Shown one piece after another: positions 16,608 to 24,753 of a stretch of 64,000 nucleotides of DNA. The notes below the pieces were generated by a model. It was given only the letters and a program-made list of their open reading frames with translations. It was not told the DNA's origin and searched no databases. How positions within the stretch are numbered: the first letter of the stretch is position 1; each line of letters opens with the position of its first letter. The DNA is taken from the NCBI GenBank assembly GCA_963780135.1, contig CAWAAR010000003.1, positions 2,356,001 through 2,420,000 of the forward strand, written 5' to 3'. The DNA is from Clostridium_AM sp963780135. GTDB taxonomy: Bacteria; Bacillota; Clostridia; Clostridiales; Clostridiaceae. The translations under genes were made by a program, and so were the position numbers.

Positions 16608-16946
16608 CCACAAACCTCCATAATCATTGGTATATTTTAAGTTACTAATCATTTACGTATATAGATTATCAAAATATAGACAATGATGCAATGTTTTAAA
16701 TGTACGATTTTATGGAATAATCTAAATATATAGTTTTAGAATATATTTTTATAAATGTTAAATAATATTATTTATGTTAAAATAATTATTAGGGAATTGA
16801 TTGAATTAAAAAAATACCTATAAGTATAATTGATTCTAAAAAATTAAAAGTGAAGAATATTGTTTTTACTTATAAAAGAAATTTTAAATGGTTGGAGAAT
16901 TTCTTTAAGAAAAAATGATATTTGTGATACGAGAAAGGGTGTTATT

Positions 16947-17555
16947 ATGTGTAAGAAGTATCCTAGTAAAAATACAGCTATAAAGGTTATAGAGGAGGCA
17001 GAAACGTTAAATCCAGGATTGTGGAAAAAACATTCTGAATTTGTAGCTTTGGCTTGTAAAAACATTGCAGAACTTTGCACAGACCTTGATAGTGATAAAG
17101 CATATATTTTAGGATTGCTGCATGATATAGGCAGAAGGATAGGCGTGGTTTCAGAAGGTCATACCATTGCAGGATATAAATATTGTATGGATCAAGGTTG
17201 GGAGGATGTTGCTAAAATTTGTGTAACGCATTCATTTATGATACAAGATATTCATTCAGCAATAGGAAAATGGGATGTTACAAAAGAAGAATATGAACTT
17301 ACTAAAAGTATTATAAATTCAGCGGTTTATGATGACTATGATTTATTAGTACAATTAGGTGATGCCTTAGCTTTACCTACAGGCTTTTGCTTACTTGAGA
17401 AAAGATTTGTTGATGTTGCTTGCAGATATGGTGTACATAAATATACTGTTGCAAGATGGAAAAAGACAATTGAAATAAAAGATTATTTTGAAAAGAAAAT
17501 TAAATGTTCAATTTATGATATACTTCCTGGTGTTAAGGAAAACACTTTTGAATAA
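16947..17555 (+). CDS. HD-domain phosphohydrolase
   Basis: About 202 aa. It has the HD superfamily metal ligands: His in KKHSEFVALAC, HD in LGLLHDIGRR, and further histidines in EGHTIAGY and VTHSF. Enzymes of this group hydrolyse phosphomonoesters or nucleotides, or act in signalling; sequence alone does not set the substrate. ATG 16947 is favoured because GAAAGGGTG precedes it; the longer frame to 16860 lacks a site. The next 140 bp contain a hairpin (GGTAGTT...AACTACC near 17562-17626) with a T-rich tail as a probable terminator. Confidence 0.82.
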   Translation: MCKKYPSKNTAIKVIEEAETLNPGLWKKHSEFVALACKNIAELCTDLDSDKAYILGLLHDIGRRIGVVSEGHTIAGYKYCMDQGWEDVAKICVTHSFMIQDIHSAIGKWDVTKEEYELTKSIINSAVYDDYDLLVQLGDALALPTGFCLLEKRFVDVACRYGVHKYTVARWKKTIEIKDYFEKKIKCSIYDILPGVKENTFE

Positions 17556-17722
17556 TTTTATTTAGGTAGTTAGTTGCAACTGAATATAAAAGTCTAAATA
17601 CCAGCAAAGTAGCAACTACCTTTGTTATTTTTGGAAATTTTTTGAAACTTGAATATTATGATGTTTAATGTAATAATATTTATATCAAGTGATAATAGAT
17701 ATTGAATAGTAGAGGTAAGAAT

Positions 17723-18265
17723 ATGATATTTTTCGGACATATAGGAATAACAACTGCTGCTTTAAAATTATATGAGAATACTGTTTCAACAAGAGAAGGT
17801 AATAAAAGTAAACCTCATATAGACTATAGGTTAATTGCCATTGGATCGTTACTTCCAGATATTATAGACAAGCCAATAGGCGCCTACTTTTTCAGAAGTA
17901 CATTTCATAATAGTAGGATATTTGCTCATTCATTAATATTTTCTGTGCTGCTAATACTTTTAGGAATATTTTATTTTAAAAGACGTAGAAATAACAATAT
18001 ATTACTATTAGGAGTGTGCAGCTTAATACATCAAATATTAGATAGCATGTGGTTATATCCAGGCATACTGTTCTGGCCAGCTTATGGCTTAAAGTTCCCC
18101 ACTAGACCAGAAGGAAATTGGTTAGCAAGCAACTTAATGAATTTGTTAACTAATCCCACTGTATATATGCCTGAAATAGTTGGTGCAATTATTATTGCAT
18201 ATTGTTTTATTAAATTAATCATTAATAAAAGGGTAAAAGAATTTTTGAAAAATGGTACATTATAA
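17723..18265 (+). CDS. YdjM-like (DUF457) membrane-bound metal-dependent hydrolase
   Basis: About 180 aa. The N-terminus has MIFFGHIGITTAAL, and the DYRLIAIGSLLPDIIDKPIG segment carries the metal-binding D in the LPDIxDK motif. Histidines at FAHSL and IHQILDSMW complete the pattern seen in the YdjM/DUF457 family, membrane proteins related to phospholipase C/zinc-dependent hydrolases. Three hydrophobic segments lie in the second half. The ATG at 17723 follows AGAGGTAAG; the upstream TTG is not needed. No partner gene is adjacent. Confidence 0.75.
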   Translation: MIFFGHIGITTAALKLYENTVSTREGNKSKPHIDYRLIAIGSLLPDIIDKPIGAYFFRSTFHNSRIFAHSLIFSVLLILLGIFYFKRRRNNNILLLGVCSLIHQILDSMWLYPGILFWPAYGLKFPTRPEGNWLASNLMNLLTNPTVYMPEIVGAIIIAYCFIKLIINKRVKEFLKNGTL

Positions 18266-18323
18266 TGTTGAACATTAACACTAGAAACTTTGTTCATGAA
18301 ATGTTAAAAAAATGTACATTAAC

Positions 18324-18368
18324 AAGTAACAAAAATTACACAAAGGTGTAACAATTACTATGTATAAT
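18324..18368 (+). promoter_or_regulatory. Possible 11-bp-phased GTAACA sites before a TATAAT box
   Basis: AGTAACAAAAA, TTACACAAAGG and TGTAACAATT follow each other with the two GTAACA cores exactly 22 bp apart (18326 and 18348), and TATAAT (18363-18368) comes 10 bp later. The pattern is a weaker version of the repeats at 10862 and 18950. If it is a promoter, transcription would start near 18375 and run to the terminator at 18571. Confidence 0.35.
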
Positions 18369-18509
18369 AATAATTGTCCTAAGGAAATAAACCTTAGAGA
18401 AAAAATTGAAAATATAATAAGTCCCCCTTATTATAGATATATTTTGTTTCAAGTAAGCATTGGTGAAAACACTGATGCTTATTTAAATTTAGGAAGACGT
18501 AAAAATTAG
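18360..18509 (+). CDS. Small ORF, 49 aa, unknown
   Basis: An ORF of 49 codons starting MYNNNCPKEINLREKIENII, with AAAGGTG about 11 bases before the ATG and a strong terminator 22 bp after the stop. No membrane helix, no known motif. There is a conflict: TATAAT at 18363-18368 lies inside its first codons, so if that is the promoter the ORF would not be translated from this ATG and the transcript would be a roughly 195-nt RNA. Either interpretation is open. Confidence 0.35.
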   Translation: MYNNNCPKEINLREKIENIISPPYYRYILFQVSIGENTDAYLNLGRRKN

Positions 18510-18530
18510 AATAGCAAGTGAAATACCTTT

Positions 18531-18571
18531 AATCCACAGTGCAGAGTAATTTCTGTGCTGTGGATTTTTTT
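18531..18571 (+). terminator. Rho-independent terminator
   Basis: AATCCACAG (18531-18539) pairs with CTGTGGATT (18558-18566), with an inner CAGA/TCTG pairing, followed by a run of T. It is a strong intrinsic terminator. Confidence 0.9.
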
Positions 18572-18625
18572 ATCCTTATAGTACAAAATATATAACAAAT
18601 ACTATTAAAAAAAGGAGAAGCATTT

Positions 18626-18802
18626 ATGAAAATAAAAAGAGTTATTGAAATTGTTGATTCACTAGGTGTAATAGAAGTAAATTATAAAGGGAACCCTGTT
18701 TGGATAGAAAATATTAATCATCAAAGCAATACGGTTAAAGTTAAAGACATAAATACAAACAAAGAATTAAATGCAAATATAAGTGATTTAGAGGAAAATT
18801 AA
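18626..18802 (+). CDS. sspH: H-type small acid-soluble spore protein
   Basis: A 58-aa protein matching the SspH family. The N-terminus MKIKRVIEIVDS is followed by IEVNYKGNPVWIEN (the family's I-E-V-x-Y-x-G-x-P-V-W-I-x-x core) and the C-terminus ends ISDLEE. H-type SASPs are spore-core proteins made in the forespore, mostly in sporulating Bacillales and Clostridia. AAGGAG precedes the ATG at the right distance. Sporulation sigma-factor control (sigma-G) is expected, but I did not identify a clear promoter. It sits between two terminator-like hairpins and so is monocistronic. Confidence 0.9.
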   Translation: MKIKRVIEIVDSLGVIEVNYKGNPVWIENINHQSNTVKVKDINTNKELNANISDLEEN

Positions 18803-18901
18803 TTTAAAAAAAATGTCTTATCAAATTCATGATGTTTACTTAAGATGAAATTGGTAAGAATGCTGGTAACTAAATAATTATAACCATAAAGTAATATGTT
18901 T

Positions 18902-18936
18902 AAAGGCCACATTGAAGTGAAATTCAAGTGGTCTTT
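18902..18936 (+). terminator. Terminator-like hairpin after sspH
   Basis: AAAGGCCACATTGAA and TTCAAGTGGTCTTT pair with one G-U and one bulge. It is 100 bp past the sspH stop, with a short T-containing tail. Confidence 0.6.
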
Positions 18937-18949
18937 GAATTTTAAATAA

Positions 18950-18982
18950 TTGTTAAATAGTTGTAACTAATTTGTAACATTT
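18950..18982 (+). promoter_or_regulatory. Three 11-bp direct repeats upstream of the secreted repeat protein
   Basis: TTGTTAAATAG (18950-18960), TTGTAACTAAT (18961-18971) and TTGTAACATTT (18972-18982) are in exact 11-bp phase, like the TTGTAACAGAA repeats at 10862. A TAAAAT -10 candidate lies at 18995-19000. The downstream gene starts at 19136 after a 130-bp leader. Confidence 0.6.
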
Positions 18983-19135
18983 AACCTTCATAATTAAAAT
19001 ATAGAAAAGAAACACATATTTTTTAAGTTAATATGAAAATAGTGTAAGTTGCAATTAAAAAAGAGGCATATGCTTAATTTAACAAGTGTTGTAAAAGCCA
19101 ATATAAATGTTTTATAGGAAAGGGTGTTAAAAGTA

Positions 19136-21085
19136 ATGAATAAAAACAAGAGATGTTTATCAGTATTATCAAGTACAGTAATGGGATTAGTAATTGCATC
19201 AGCATTAACAACAAATGCACATGCTGCAGTAAAATCATATGTTGTTAAAGATGCTTCAGGAAACATTATTAGCTTTAACATAGATGATTTAGCATCTGAT
19301 TATGCTAATAAATTATCAGGTGCAGCATCACCTATGTTTGATGAATATGTTAAAGATACAGTTGTAGCTTTTCAAGATAGTGTAAAAGGTTATGTTTCAT
19401 ATGATTCAGTTATGAAAGCATATACAGATGCTGTAGCAACAGATGGCGGTAAAACATTTAACCTAGACAAGTTTACTGAAAATGCTGATGATGCAGATAT
19501 TGCAAAGGATATTACGGCAGGATATGTATGGGATACAACTAAAAATCAAATAACTGCAATAGATAATTCTACAACAGTAAGTCCTGCAGGTGATTTAAAA
19601 ACAAAACTTGATAGCCTCGTAACGGCAGGAACTATCACAGCAGCTCAAGAAACTGCTGTGATAAATTTAAATATTTTTGATCCACCTACTAATAATACAG
19701 GAGGTTCAACAGGAACCCCAACAGGAAATCCTACAGATAGTATAAAAACAAAACTTGATAGTCTTGTAACTGCAGGAACTATAACAGAAACTCAAGAAAC
19801 TGCCATATTAAATGTTATAAAACCTTCAAATGGTGGTTCTTCCAATACTAATGGTGGACAGGATGATACAATCAGTGCAACAACAGGAACTGCAGCGTAT
19901 TCACAAAGTGGCAATACTGTAATTAAATCAAATCAAATTATTACTGCTTCTAATGCTGATGAGTCTGCTGTGAAAGTTACTGATAGTGGTACTTTTACAT
20001 TAAGTGATTCAACTATAACAACAAGTGGAAATACTTCTTCAATGGACAACAGCAGTTTTTATGGCCTTAATGCTGCAGTACTTGCAGAATCTGGTAGTAA
20101 AATAACACTTTCAAATACTAAAATAAATGCAACTGGTACAGGTGCTAATGGTGCCTTTGCCTGTGGTACTGGATCAACAGTTAATTTATCTAATGTAGAT
20201 ATTAATTGTACAAATACTGGTGCACATGGTGTAGATGCAACAAAAGCTGGTGTATTAAATCTAAATAATGTAAATATAACTACCTCTGGTGATGGTGCAT
20301 CTGCTGCCATTGCAACAGACAGAGGTGGTGGAACAATAAATGTTACAGGTGGTGTTGTTACTACAAATGGAACAAAATCCCCTGGTGTTTACTCAACAGG
20401 AGATATTACAGTGTCTGATGCTACAATTAAAACTAATAAATCAGAGGCTGTAACCGTAGAAGGAGAAAATTCTGTGAAGTTAACAAACTGCTCACTTACA
20501 AGTGAAAAAAATTACGGAGCATTTATATATCAGAGTTTTTCAGGAGATGCTGAGGTTGGTTGTGGAAGCTTCACCATGGAAGGTGGTTCACTTACAGCAA
20601 AAGAAGGACCTATGTTCTATTCTACAAACACCACTGCAGAGATTAATTTGAAAGGTGCAGCTTTAAATAACGCTTCAGGAGTACTTTTGAAAGCTGGAGC
20701 AGATCAATGGGGTACAACTGGTGCTAATGGTTCAACTGTAACTTTAAATGCTGATTCTCAAAGTCTTTTAGGAAGTATTATATTAGACAATGTTAGTTCA
20801 GCTACATTAAACTTAAAAAATGGTTCATCGTTGACAAGTACTGTTAATGCAGACAACACTGCTAAATCTGCAGCAGTTACCCTTGATACAACAAGTACTT
20901 GGAATGTTACAGGAAATTCATATGTAACTAGTATTACTGATGGAGATACTACTTTAGCAAATATTAATGATAATGGACATACAGTTTATTATAATTCAAG
21001 CAATAGTAAAAATAGTTGGCTTAATGGTAAGACAATTACATTAAAAAGTGGTGGTAAACTTACTCCAATGTCAACTTCTAATTAA
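19136..21085 (+). CDS. Secreted beta-helix surface protein with LDSLVxAGTIT modules
   Basis: A 649-aa exported protein. The signal peptide covers residues 1-30 (basic start, hydrophobic core VMGLVIASALTT, cleavage after AHA). Residues 31-150 are a globular region. Two LKTKLDSLVTAGTITxxQE modules (about 160-180 and 205-225) lie in a Gly/Thr/Pro linker region, the same module as in the 10969 protein. Residues 240-640 consist of repeated LSNTKINATG- or LNNVNITTSG-like strands with regular Gly/Asn/Ser, typical of a right-handed parallel beta-helix as in adhesins. No LPxTG or S-layer motif was seen. ATG 19136 follows GGAAAGGG. The function, perhaps adhesion or polysaccharide binding, is inference. 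Confidence 0.75.
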   Translation: MNKNKRCLSVLSSTVMGLVIASALTTNAHAAVKSYVVKDASGNIISFNIDDLASDYANKLSGAASPMFDEYVKDTVVAFQDSVKGYVSYDSVMKAYTDAVATDGGKTFNLDKFTENADDADIAKDITAGYVWDTTKNQITAIDNSTTVSPAGDLKTKLDSLVTAGTITAAQETAVINLNIFDPPTNNTGGSTGTPTGNPTDSIKTKLDSLVTAGTITETQETAILNVIKPSNGGSSNTNGGQDDTISATTGTAAYSQSGNTVIKSNQIITASNADESAVKVTDSGTFTLSDSTITTSGNTSSMDNSSFYGLNAAVLAESGSKITLSNTKINATGTGANGAFACGTGSTVNLSNVDINCTNTGAHGVDATKAGVLNLNNVNITTSGDGASAAIATDRGGGTINVTGGVVTTNGTKSPGVYSTGDITVSDATIKTNKSEAVTVEGENSVKLTNCSLTSEKNYGAFIYQSFSGDAEVGCGSFTMEGGSLTAKEGPMFYSTNTTAEINLKGAALNNASGVLLKAGADQWGTTGANGSTVTLNADSQSLLGSIILDNVSSATLNLKNGSSLTSTVNADNTAKSAAVTLDTTSTWNVTGNSYVTSITDGDTTLANINDNGHTVYYNSSNSKNSWLNGKTITLKSGGKLTPMSTSN

Positions 21086-21153
21086 CAAACAACTTTGTGG
21101 TTAATAGAATTACAATTTCTTTATTCATTTAAAAAAGATATTTCAAACTATAT

Positions 21154-21240
21154 AAAATAAGGGTAGCTTTTGAAGTATACTTTCAAATGTTATGTGTTTA
21201 GCATTTGAAAGTAACTTCAATATATAGTTACTCTTATTTT
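21154..21240 (+). terminator. Long hairpin terminator
   Basis: AAAATAAGGGTA on the left pairs with the TTACTCTTATTTT end on the right; inside, GAAGT/ACTTC and ACTTTCAAATG/CATTTGAAAGT (11 bp, perfect) extend the stem. It ends the secreted-protein transcript. Confidence 0.8.
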
Positions 21241-21351
21241 TGTTTAATTTAACAATGATTTTAATAAATGTATATGTGATATAGGAAGGATTTGTTAAGA
21301 ATATATAGAATATTAGCATTATATAGTATTAACAAGTAGGGGGAAATGTTG

Positions 21352-22461
21352 ATGAAAGAATTGTATAAAGAAATGCTAGACCTTTTAAGCAAGGGGGAAA
21401 GATGTGTACTTGCAACTATTTTTGATAAAACTGGTTCGGCACCACGTACTGCTGGTGCAAAAATGATAGTTCATGAGGATGGTTCAATTGTAGGCACTAT
21501 AGGTGGAGGACGTTTAGAAGCAAATGCCATAAAGCTTGCACTAGAAGCATTTAAGTCTAGAGAAACAAAAATGCAATCATTTGACTTGACTAATAAAGAT
21601 GTAGAAGAAATGGATATGATTTGTGGTGGAAAAGGGGAAGTATTGATAGATTTTATTGATACTCATAATGAAAATAACAAGGTAGTTTATGAAGCAGCAT
21701 TAGAAATTCAAGAGAAAAGAGAAAAAGCTTGGCTTATTACAATTTTAGATAATGTTCCTAGTAAAAATGGTCTTAGAAGACAGCAGTGCATAGTAAAACC
21801 AGATAAAACTCTTATTGGCAGCATTGATTGTGATCCATATATTTTAGAAAAGCTTATAGCTGGTCCAGCAAAAATATCTATTCATGCGGAAGTAATAGAT
21901 AATCAACGCTTTTTAGTAGAACCTCTTAGGCCAGCTGGTACAGTTTATATTTTTGGAGCTGGTCATGTATCTCAAAGAATTGCACCTTTAAGTGAGACTG
22001 TAGGTTTTAGAACAGTAGTATTGGATGATCGAGAAGAGTATGCTAATCGTAGGAGATTTTCAGAGCCTACAGAACTTATGGTTATTGATTCATTTAACAA
22101 ATTACCTGATTTAAATATTAATGAAGACAGCTACATAGTAATTGTAAGTAGGGGACACCTTTATGATAAGGTAGTGCTAGAACAGGTGCTTAAGAGTAAT
22201 GCAAGATATATTGGTATGATAGGAAGCCGTAGCAAAAGAGATAAGATTTTTAATGGATTAATTAGTAAAGGCTACACAGAAGAAGATATTCAACGTGTTT
22301 ATTCACCAATTGGTACTAGCATATGTGCAGAGACACCTGAAGAAATTGCAGTAAGCATTGTAGGGGAATTAATTAAAGTTAGAGCAGAAGGAGAAAATGG
22401 AAATGCTAAGAATAAAGACAATGGTTCAGGTGCTTGCTGCCATTTAAAGGTTGAGAATTGA
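21352..22461 (+). CDS. XdhC/CoxI family molybdenum hydroxylase maturation factor
   Basis: About 369 aa with an N-terminal XdhC_CoxI domain (CVLATIFDKTGSAPRTAGAKM, then IGGGRLEANAIKLA) and a C-terminal Rossmann domain (VYIFGAGHVSQRIAPL about residue 203; YIGMIGSRSKRDKI about 290). XdhC proteins bind the molybdenum cofactor and help sulfurate or insert it into xanthine dehydrogenase-type hydroxylases. No hydroxylase subunit gene is nearby. The tail GACCHLKVEN has a Cys pair. ATG 21352 after TAGGGGG is preferred over the ATG 6 bases earlier. The stop lies within an inverted repeat. Confidence 0.88.
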   Translation: MKELYKEMLDLLSKGERCVLATIFDKTGSAPRTAGAKMIVHEDGSIVGTIGGGRLEANAIKLALEAFKSRETKMQSFDLTNKDVEEMDMICGGKGEVLIDFIDTHNENNKVVYEAALEIQEKREKAWLITILDNVPSKNGLRRQQCIVKPDKTLIGSIDCDPYILEKLIAGPAKISIHAEVIDNQRFLVEPLRPAGTVYIFGAGHVSQRIAPLSETVGFRTVVLDDREEYANRRRFSEPTELMVIDSFNKLPDLNINEDSYIVIVSRGHLYDKVVLEQVLKSNARYIGMIGSRSKRDKIFNGLISKGYTEEDIQRVYSPIGTSICAETPEEIAVSIVGELIKVRAEGENGNAKNKDNGSGACCHLKVEN

Positions 22462-22510
22462 TAGCGAAAAGTTAATAGTAATTCTCAACTTTTCACTATC
22501 AATTCTCAAC
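22450..22510. repeat. Inverted repeat spanning the xdhC stop
   Basis: GTTGAGAATTGATAG with GAAAAGTT (22450-22473) and the mirrored AACTTTTC with CTATCAATTCTCAAC (22487-22510) form a long imperfect stem containing the TGA of the xdhC-like gene. A competing ATTCTCAA copy lies at 22481. It may protect the 3' end or act with the following terminator. Confidence 0.6.
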
Positions 22511-22535
22511 TGTATAAAAACATGTATATGTGTTA

Positions 22536-22576
22536 AAAGGGATGCTACACTAATTAATTAGTGGAACAGTCCCTTT
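22536..22576. terminator. Bidirectional terminator with CACTAATTAATTAGTG core
   Basis: AAAGGGATG (from 22536) and AGTCCCTTT (to 22576) enclose the perfect palindrome CACTAATTAATTAGTG. It lies between the converging xdhC-like gene and the histidine kinase gene. The same palindromic core recurs in the terminator at 53421-53464. Confidence 0.8.
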
Positions 22577-22605
22577 ATTTTGAATATCCATAGTTATAAT
22601 ATAAT

Positions 22606-23982
22606 TTAGATACTATAAGTAAGCTCTATAGGCAGTGAAATTATAATTTGTCCACCACCAGTATGTATATTATTTTGTATATGAAGACTGCCATTATGAG
22701 CTTTAATTACTTTATTTGCAAAAGCTAATCCAATACCGTAATGACCTGTTTGGCTTCGGCTTTTATTATCAGTGTAGAATAGTTCTGTGGCTTTTTTTAG
22801 TGCCTCAGGAGAAAAACCATCTCCACAGTCAGTAATTATAAAAGAAGCTAAATTATCTTTTAAGGAAGTCTCTAAACTTAATGATGTTTTATCTTTAGTA
22901 TGTTCAAGAGCATTTATGATAATATTCATAAATGCACGCTTCATTGACACAGAGTCAACATTCCATATGGACTCTTTAGGTAGTTTACTATTAAGATTAA
23001 AGGAAATATTACTATTTCCAATAGATGAAAGCGTATCTTTTTCAATTATGTTTAAAAATTCATTTATATAATTTTTTTCTTTATGCAGTACAAAAGCTTC
23101 ATCATTTTTAGATGCATCAATTAAAAGCCCAGTATAATGTTCTATTTCACCTGTTGCTCCCATAATTTCATTTGTGTAGTCTAATGCTTTTTCGTCTTTT
23201 TGTGTAAGGGTTAATAGTTCTGCATTTCCTTTGATAACAGTAATAGGTATTTTAATATCGTGGGCCAATGCGCCAATTTGTTCTCTTTTGTTTTTTTCTT
23301 GTTCAAATTGAATTGTTAAGGATTTTTTTAGATTGCAGCGTAAACTATCTAGAGAATCCATAACCCTTTGATGTTCTATAAAATATGCATTTTGCACTTC
23401 AAAATCTAAATCTTGTTTTTCGATTTTTTCAGTAATATAGCTAAACTTGCTTAATTCATTTTTTATTTTATTTGAAAACTGCAAAGAAAGGATATACAGC
23501 ATAATTAATAAAATAATAATAAAAAGTCCGATTAGAGTCAGTTCAGGATAAGGTACTAATTTTCTAAGTATAGGATTTTTAAACTGAACAGCAAATTGGT
23601 AGTGTATAACACAGTACTCCTTTGATCGTTCAATAACTTCATAAACATTAATTCCAATTTGAGGATCCTTAACACTTAGTTTAGCTTTTTTTATTTCTGA
23701 ATCACTCATAGTACCTTTCTTTACATTTAAAGTTTGTTTGTCTAAAATAACATAGTTTAAGTTTTTAGGTATTAATTCAGAAGTTACTTCTTTAGCATTT
23801 TTTATAGTTATTTTAGATTTTTCTACCAATTGCTGTGAATAGTTAGAAGGTAAAAGTATGTGCAAATTTAGCATAAAATTAAAAATAAAAAGAATAGCTA
23901 ATAAAAATACTATAAAACAAAGTGTGATCTTAAAAATGAATTTAATAATGTACGATTGTAGAGACGTTTTCTTTACTTCCAC
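22606..23982 (-). CDS. Sensor histidine kinase (CprK/BceS-like peptide sensing)
   Basis: About 458 aa. Two membrane helices (about 15-40 and 133-155) flank an extracellular loop of about 95 residues. A HisKA domain follows with the phospho-acceptor in ALAHDIKIPITVIKG, then a HATPase domain with N box NIIINALEHT, G1 DCGDGFS and G2 GHYGIGLA. The start is GTG 23982, after GGGGGG, overlapping the response regulator stop by about 10 bp. Together with the regulator and the ABC genes upstream it resembles the C. difficile CprABC-CprKR system, which senses and exports lantibiotics. The kinase is the last gene of the operon. Confidence 0.88.
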   Translation of the reverse strand: MEVKKTSLQSYIIKFIFKITLCFIVFLLAILFIFNFMLNLHILLPSNYSQQLVEKSKITIKNAKEVTSELIPKNLNYVILDKQTLNVKKGTMSDSEIKKAKLSVKDPQIGINVYEVIERSKEYCVIHYQFAVQFKNPILRKLVPYPELTLIGLFIIILLIMLYILSLQFSNKIKNELSKFSYITEKIEKQDLDFEVQNAYFIEHQRVMDSLDSLRCNLKKSLTIQFEQEKNKREQIGALAHDIKIPITVIKGNAELLTLTQKDEKALDYTNEIMGATGEIEHYTGLLIDASKNDEAFVLHKEKNYINEFLNIIEKDTLSSIGNSNISFNLNSKLPKESIWNVDSVSMKRAFMNIIINALEHTKDKTSLSLETSLKDNLASFIITDCGDGFSPEALKKATELFYTDNKSRSQTGHYGIGLAFANKVIKAHNGSLHIQNNIHTGGGQIIISLPIELTYSI

Positions 23983-24635
23983 ATGTATCCAACCCCCCAA
24001 ACTGTTTCAATAGGAGAGCTTTCAAATTCTTTGAATTTATTACGAATTAACCTTATATATTCAGTGATTACTGGAAATTGAGTATCACTATCAAGATCAT
24101 AAATTGCTTCAAAAATTGCTTGTTTTGTAAATACTTTTCCACGGTTCAATGCTAAAAATTCACAAACACTGTATTCATTTTTAGTGAAGTTAATAGCATT
24201 ACTACAAACACTGATTTCCTTTTTATCAAAATCAATTGTAATATTCTCATACACTAATTTTTTAGTGGAGTTTCCTCGATTTTGTCGTCTAAGGTATGCT
24301 TCAACGCGAGCGTTAAGTTCCATTACCCCAAAAGGCTTGGATATATAATCATCACCGCCAAGCATTAAGCCTTTAACAATTGCAGATTCTTCCGTTTTTG
24401 CTGTTAAGAAAATAATTGGAGAATCCACTGAATGACGTATTTTTTCGCAAAGTTTAAATCCATCTATTCCTGGCATCATCACATCCAGTAAAATTAAATC
24501 ATATTCGCAAAAATCTTCTATAGGAGTATTTTCTGCATTTTGTAATATAGCCACTTCATGATTGTTAATTTCTAAAGCATTTTTTATTAATTTTAAAATT
24601 CGCTTATCATCGTCTACAGCTAAAATTTTTGCCAT
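23973..24635 (-). CDS. OmpR-family response regulator (CprR-like)
   Basis: A 220-aa regulator. The receiver domain has the acidic pair in AVDDDKRI, phospho-acceptor Asp in LILLDVMMPG, Thr in FLTAK and Lys in YISKPFG. The C-terminal winged helix (about 125-220) ends TVWGVGYMWK, as is usual for OmpR types. ATG 24635 follows AAGGATG; the longer frame adds 13 unlikely residues. It is followed by the kinase with an overlap and preceded on the same strand by three ABC genes (119-bp gap). It likely controls the exporter genes. Confidence 0.92.
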   Translation of the reverse strand: MAKILAVDDDKRILKLIKNALEINNHEVAILQNAENTPIEDFCEYDLILLDVMMPGIDGFKLCEKIRHSVDSPIIFLTAKTEESAIVKGLMLGGDDYISKPFGVMELNARVEAYLRRQNRGNSTKKLVYENITIDFDKKEISVCSNAINFTKNEYSVCEFLALNRGKVFTKQAIFEAIYDLDSDTQFPVITEYIRLIRNKFKEFESSPIETVWGVGYMWK

Positions 24636-24753
24636 GCTTTCACATCCTTGTATATTTAATAACTCAACTTTCACATCTTGCTTATATTAAGTCAAAATTT
24701 TGTATGTGCAAAAGTTCAGTGAACTACATGTGATTTATTTTACTAAATTTTAG

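Noticed and set aside
20059..20310. 83-codon minus-strand ORF in the beta-helix gene
   Set aside because: Shadow of the regular Thr/Gly/Asn codon pattern of the secreted protein.
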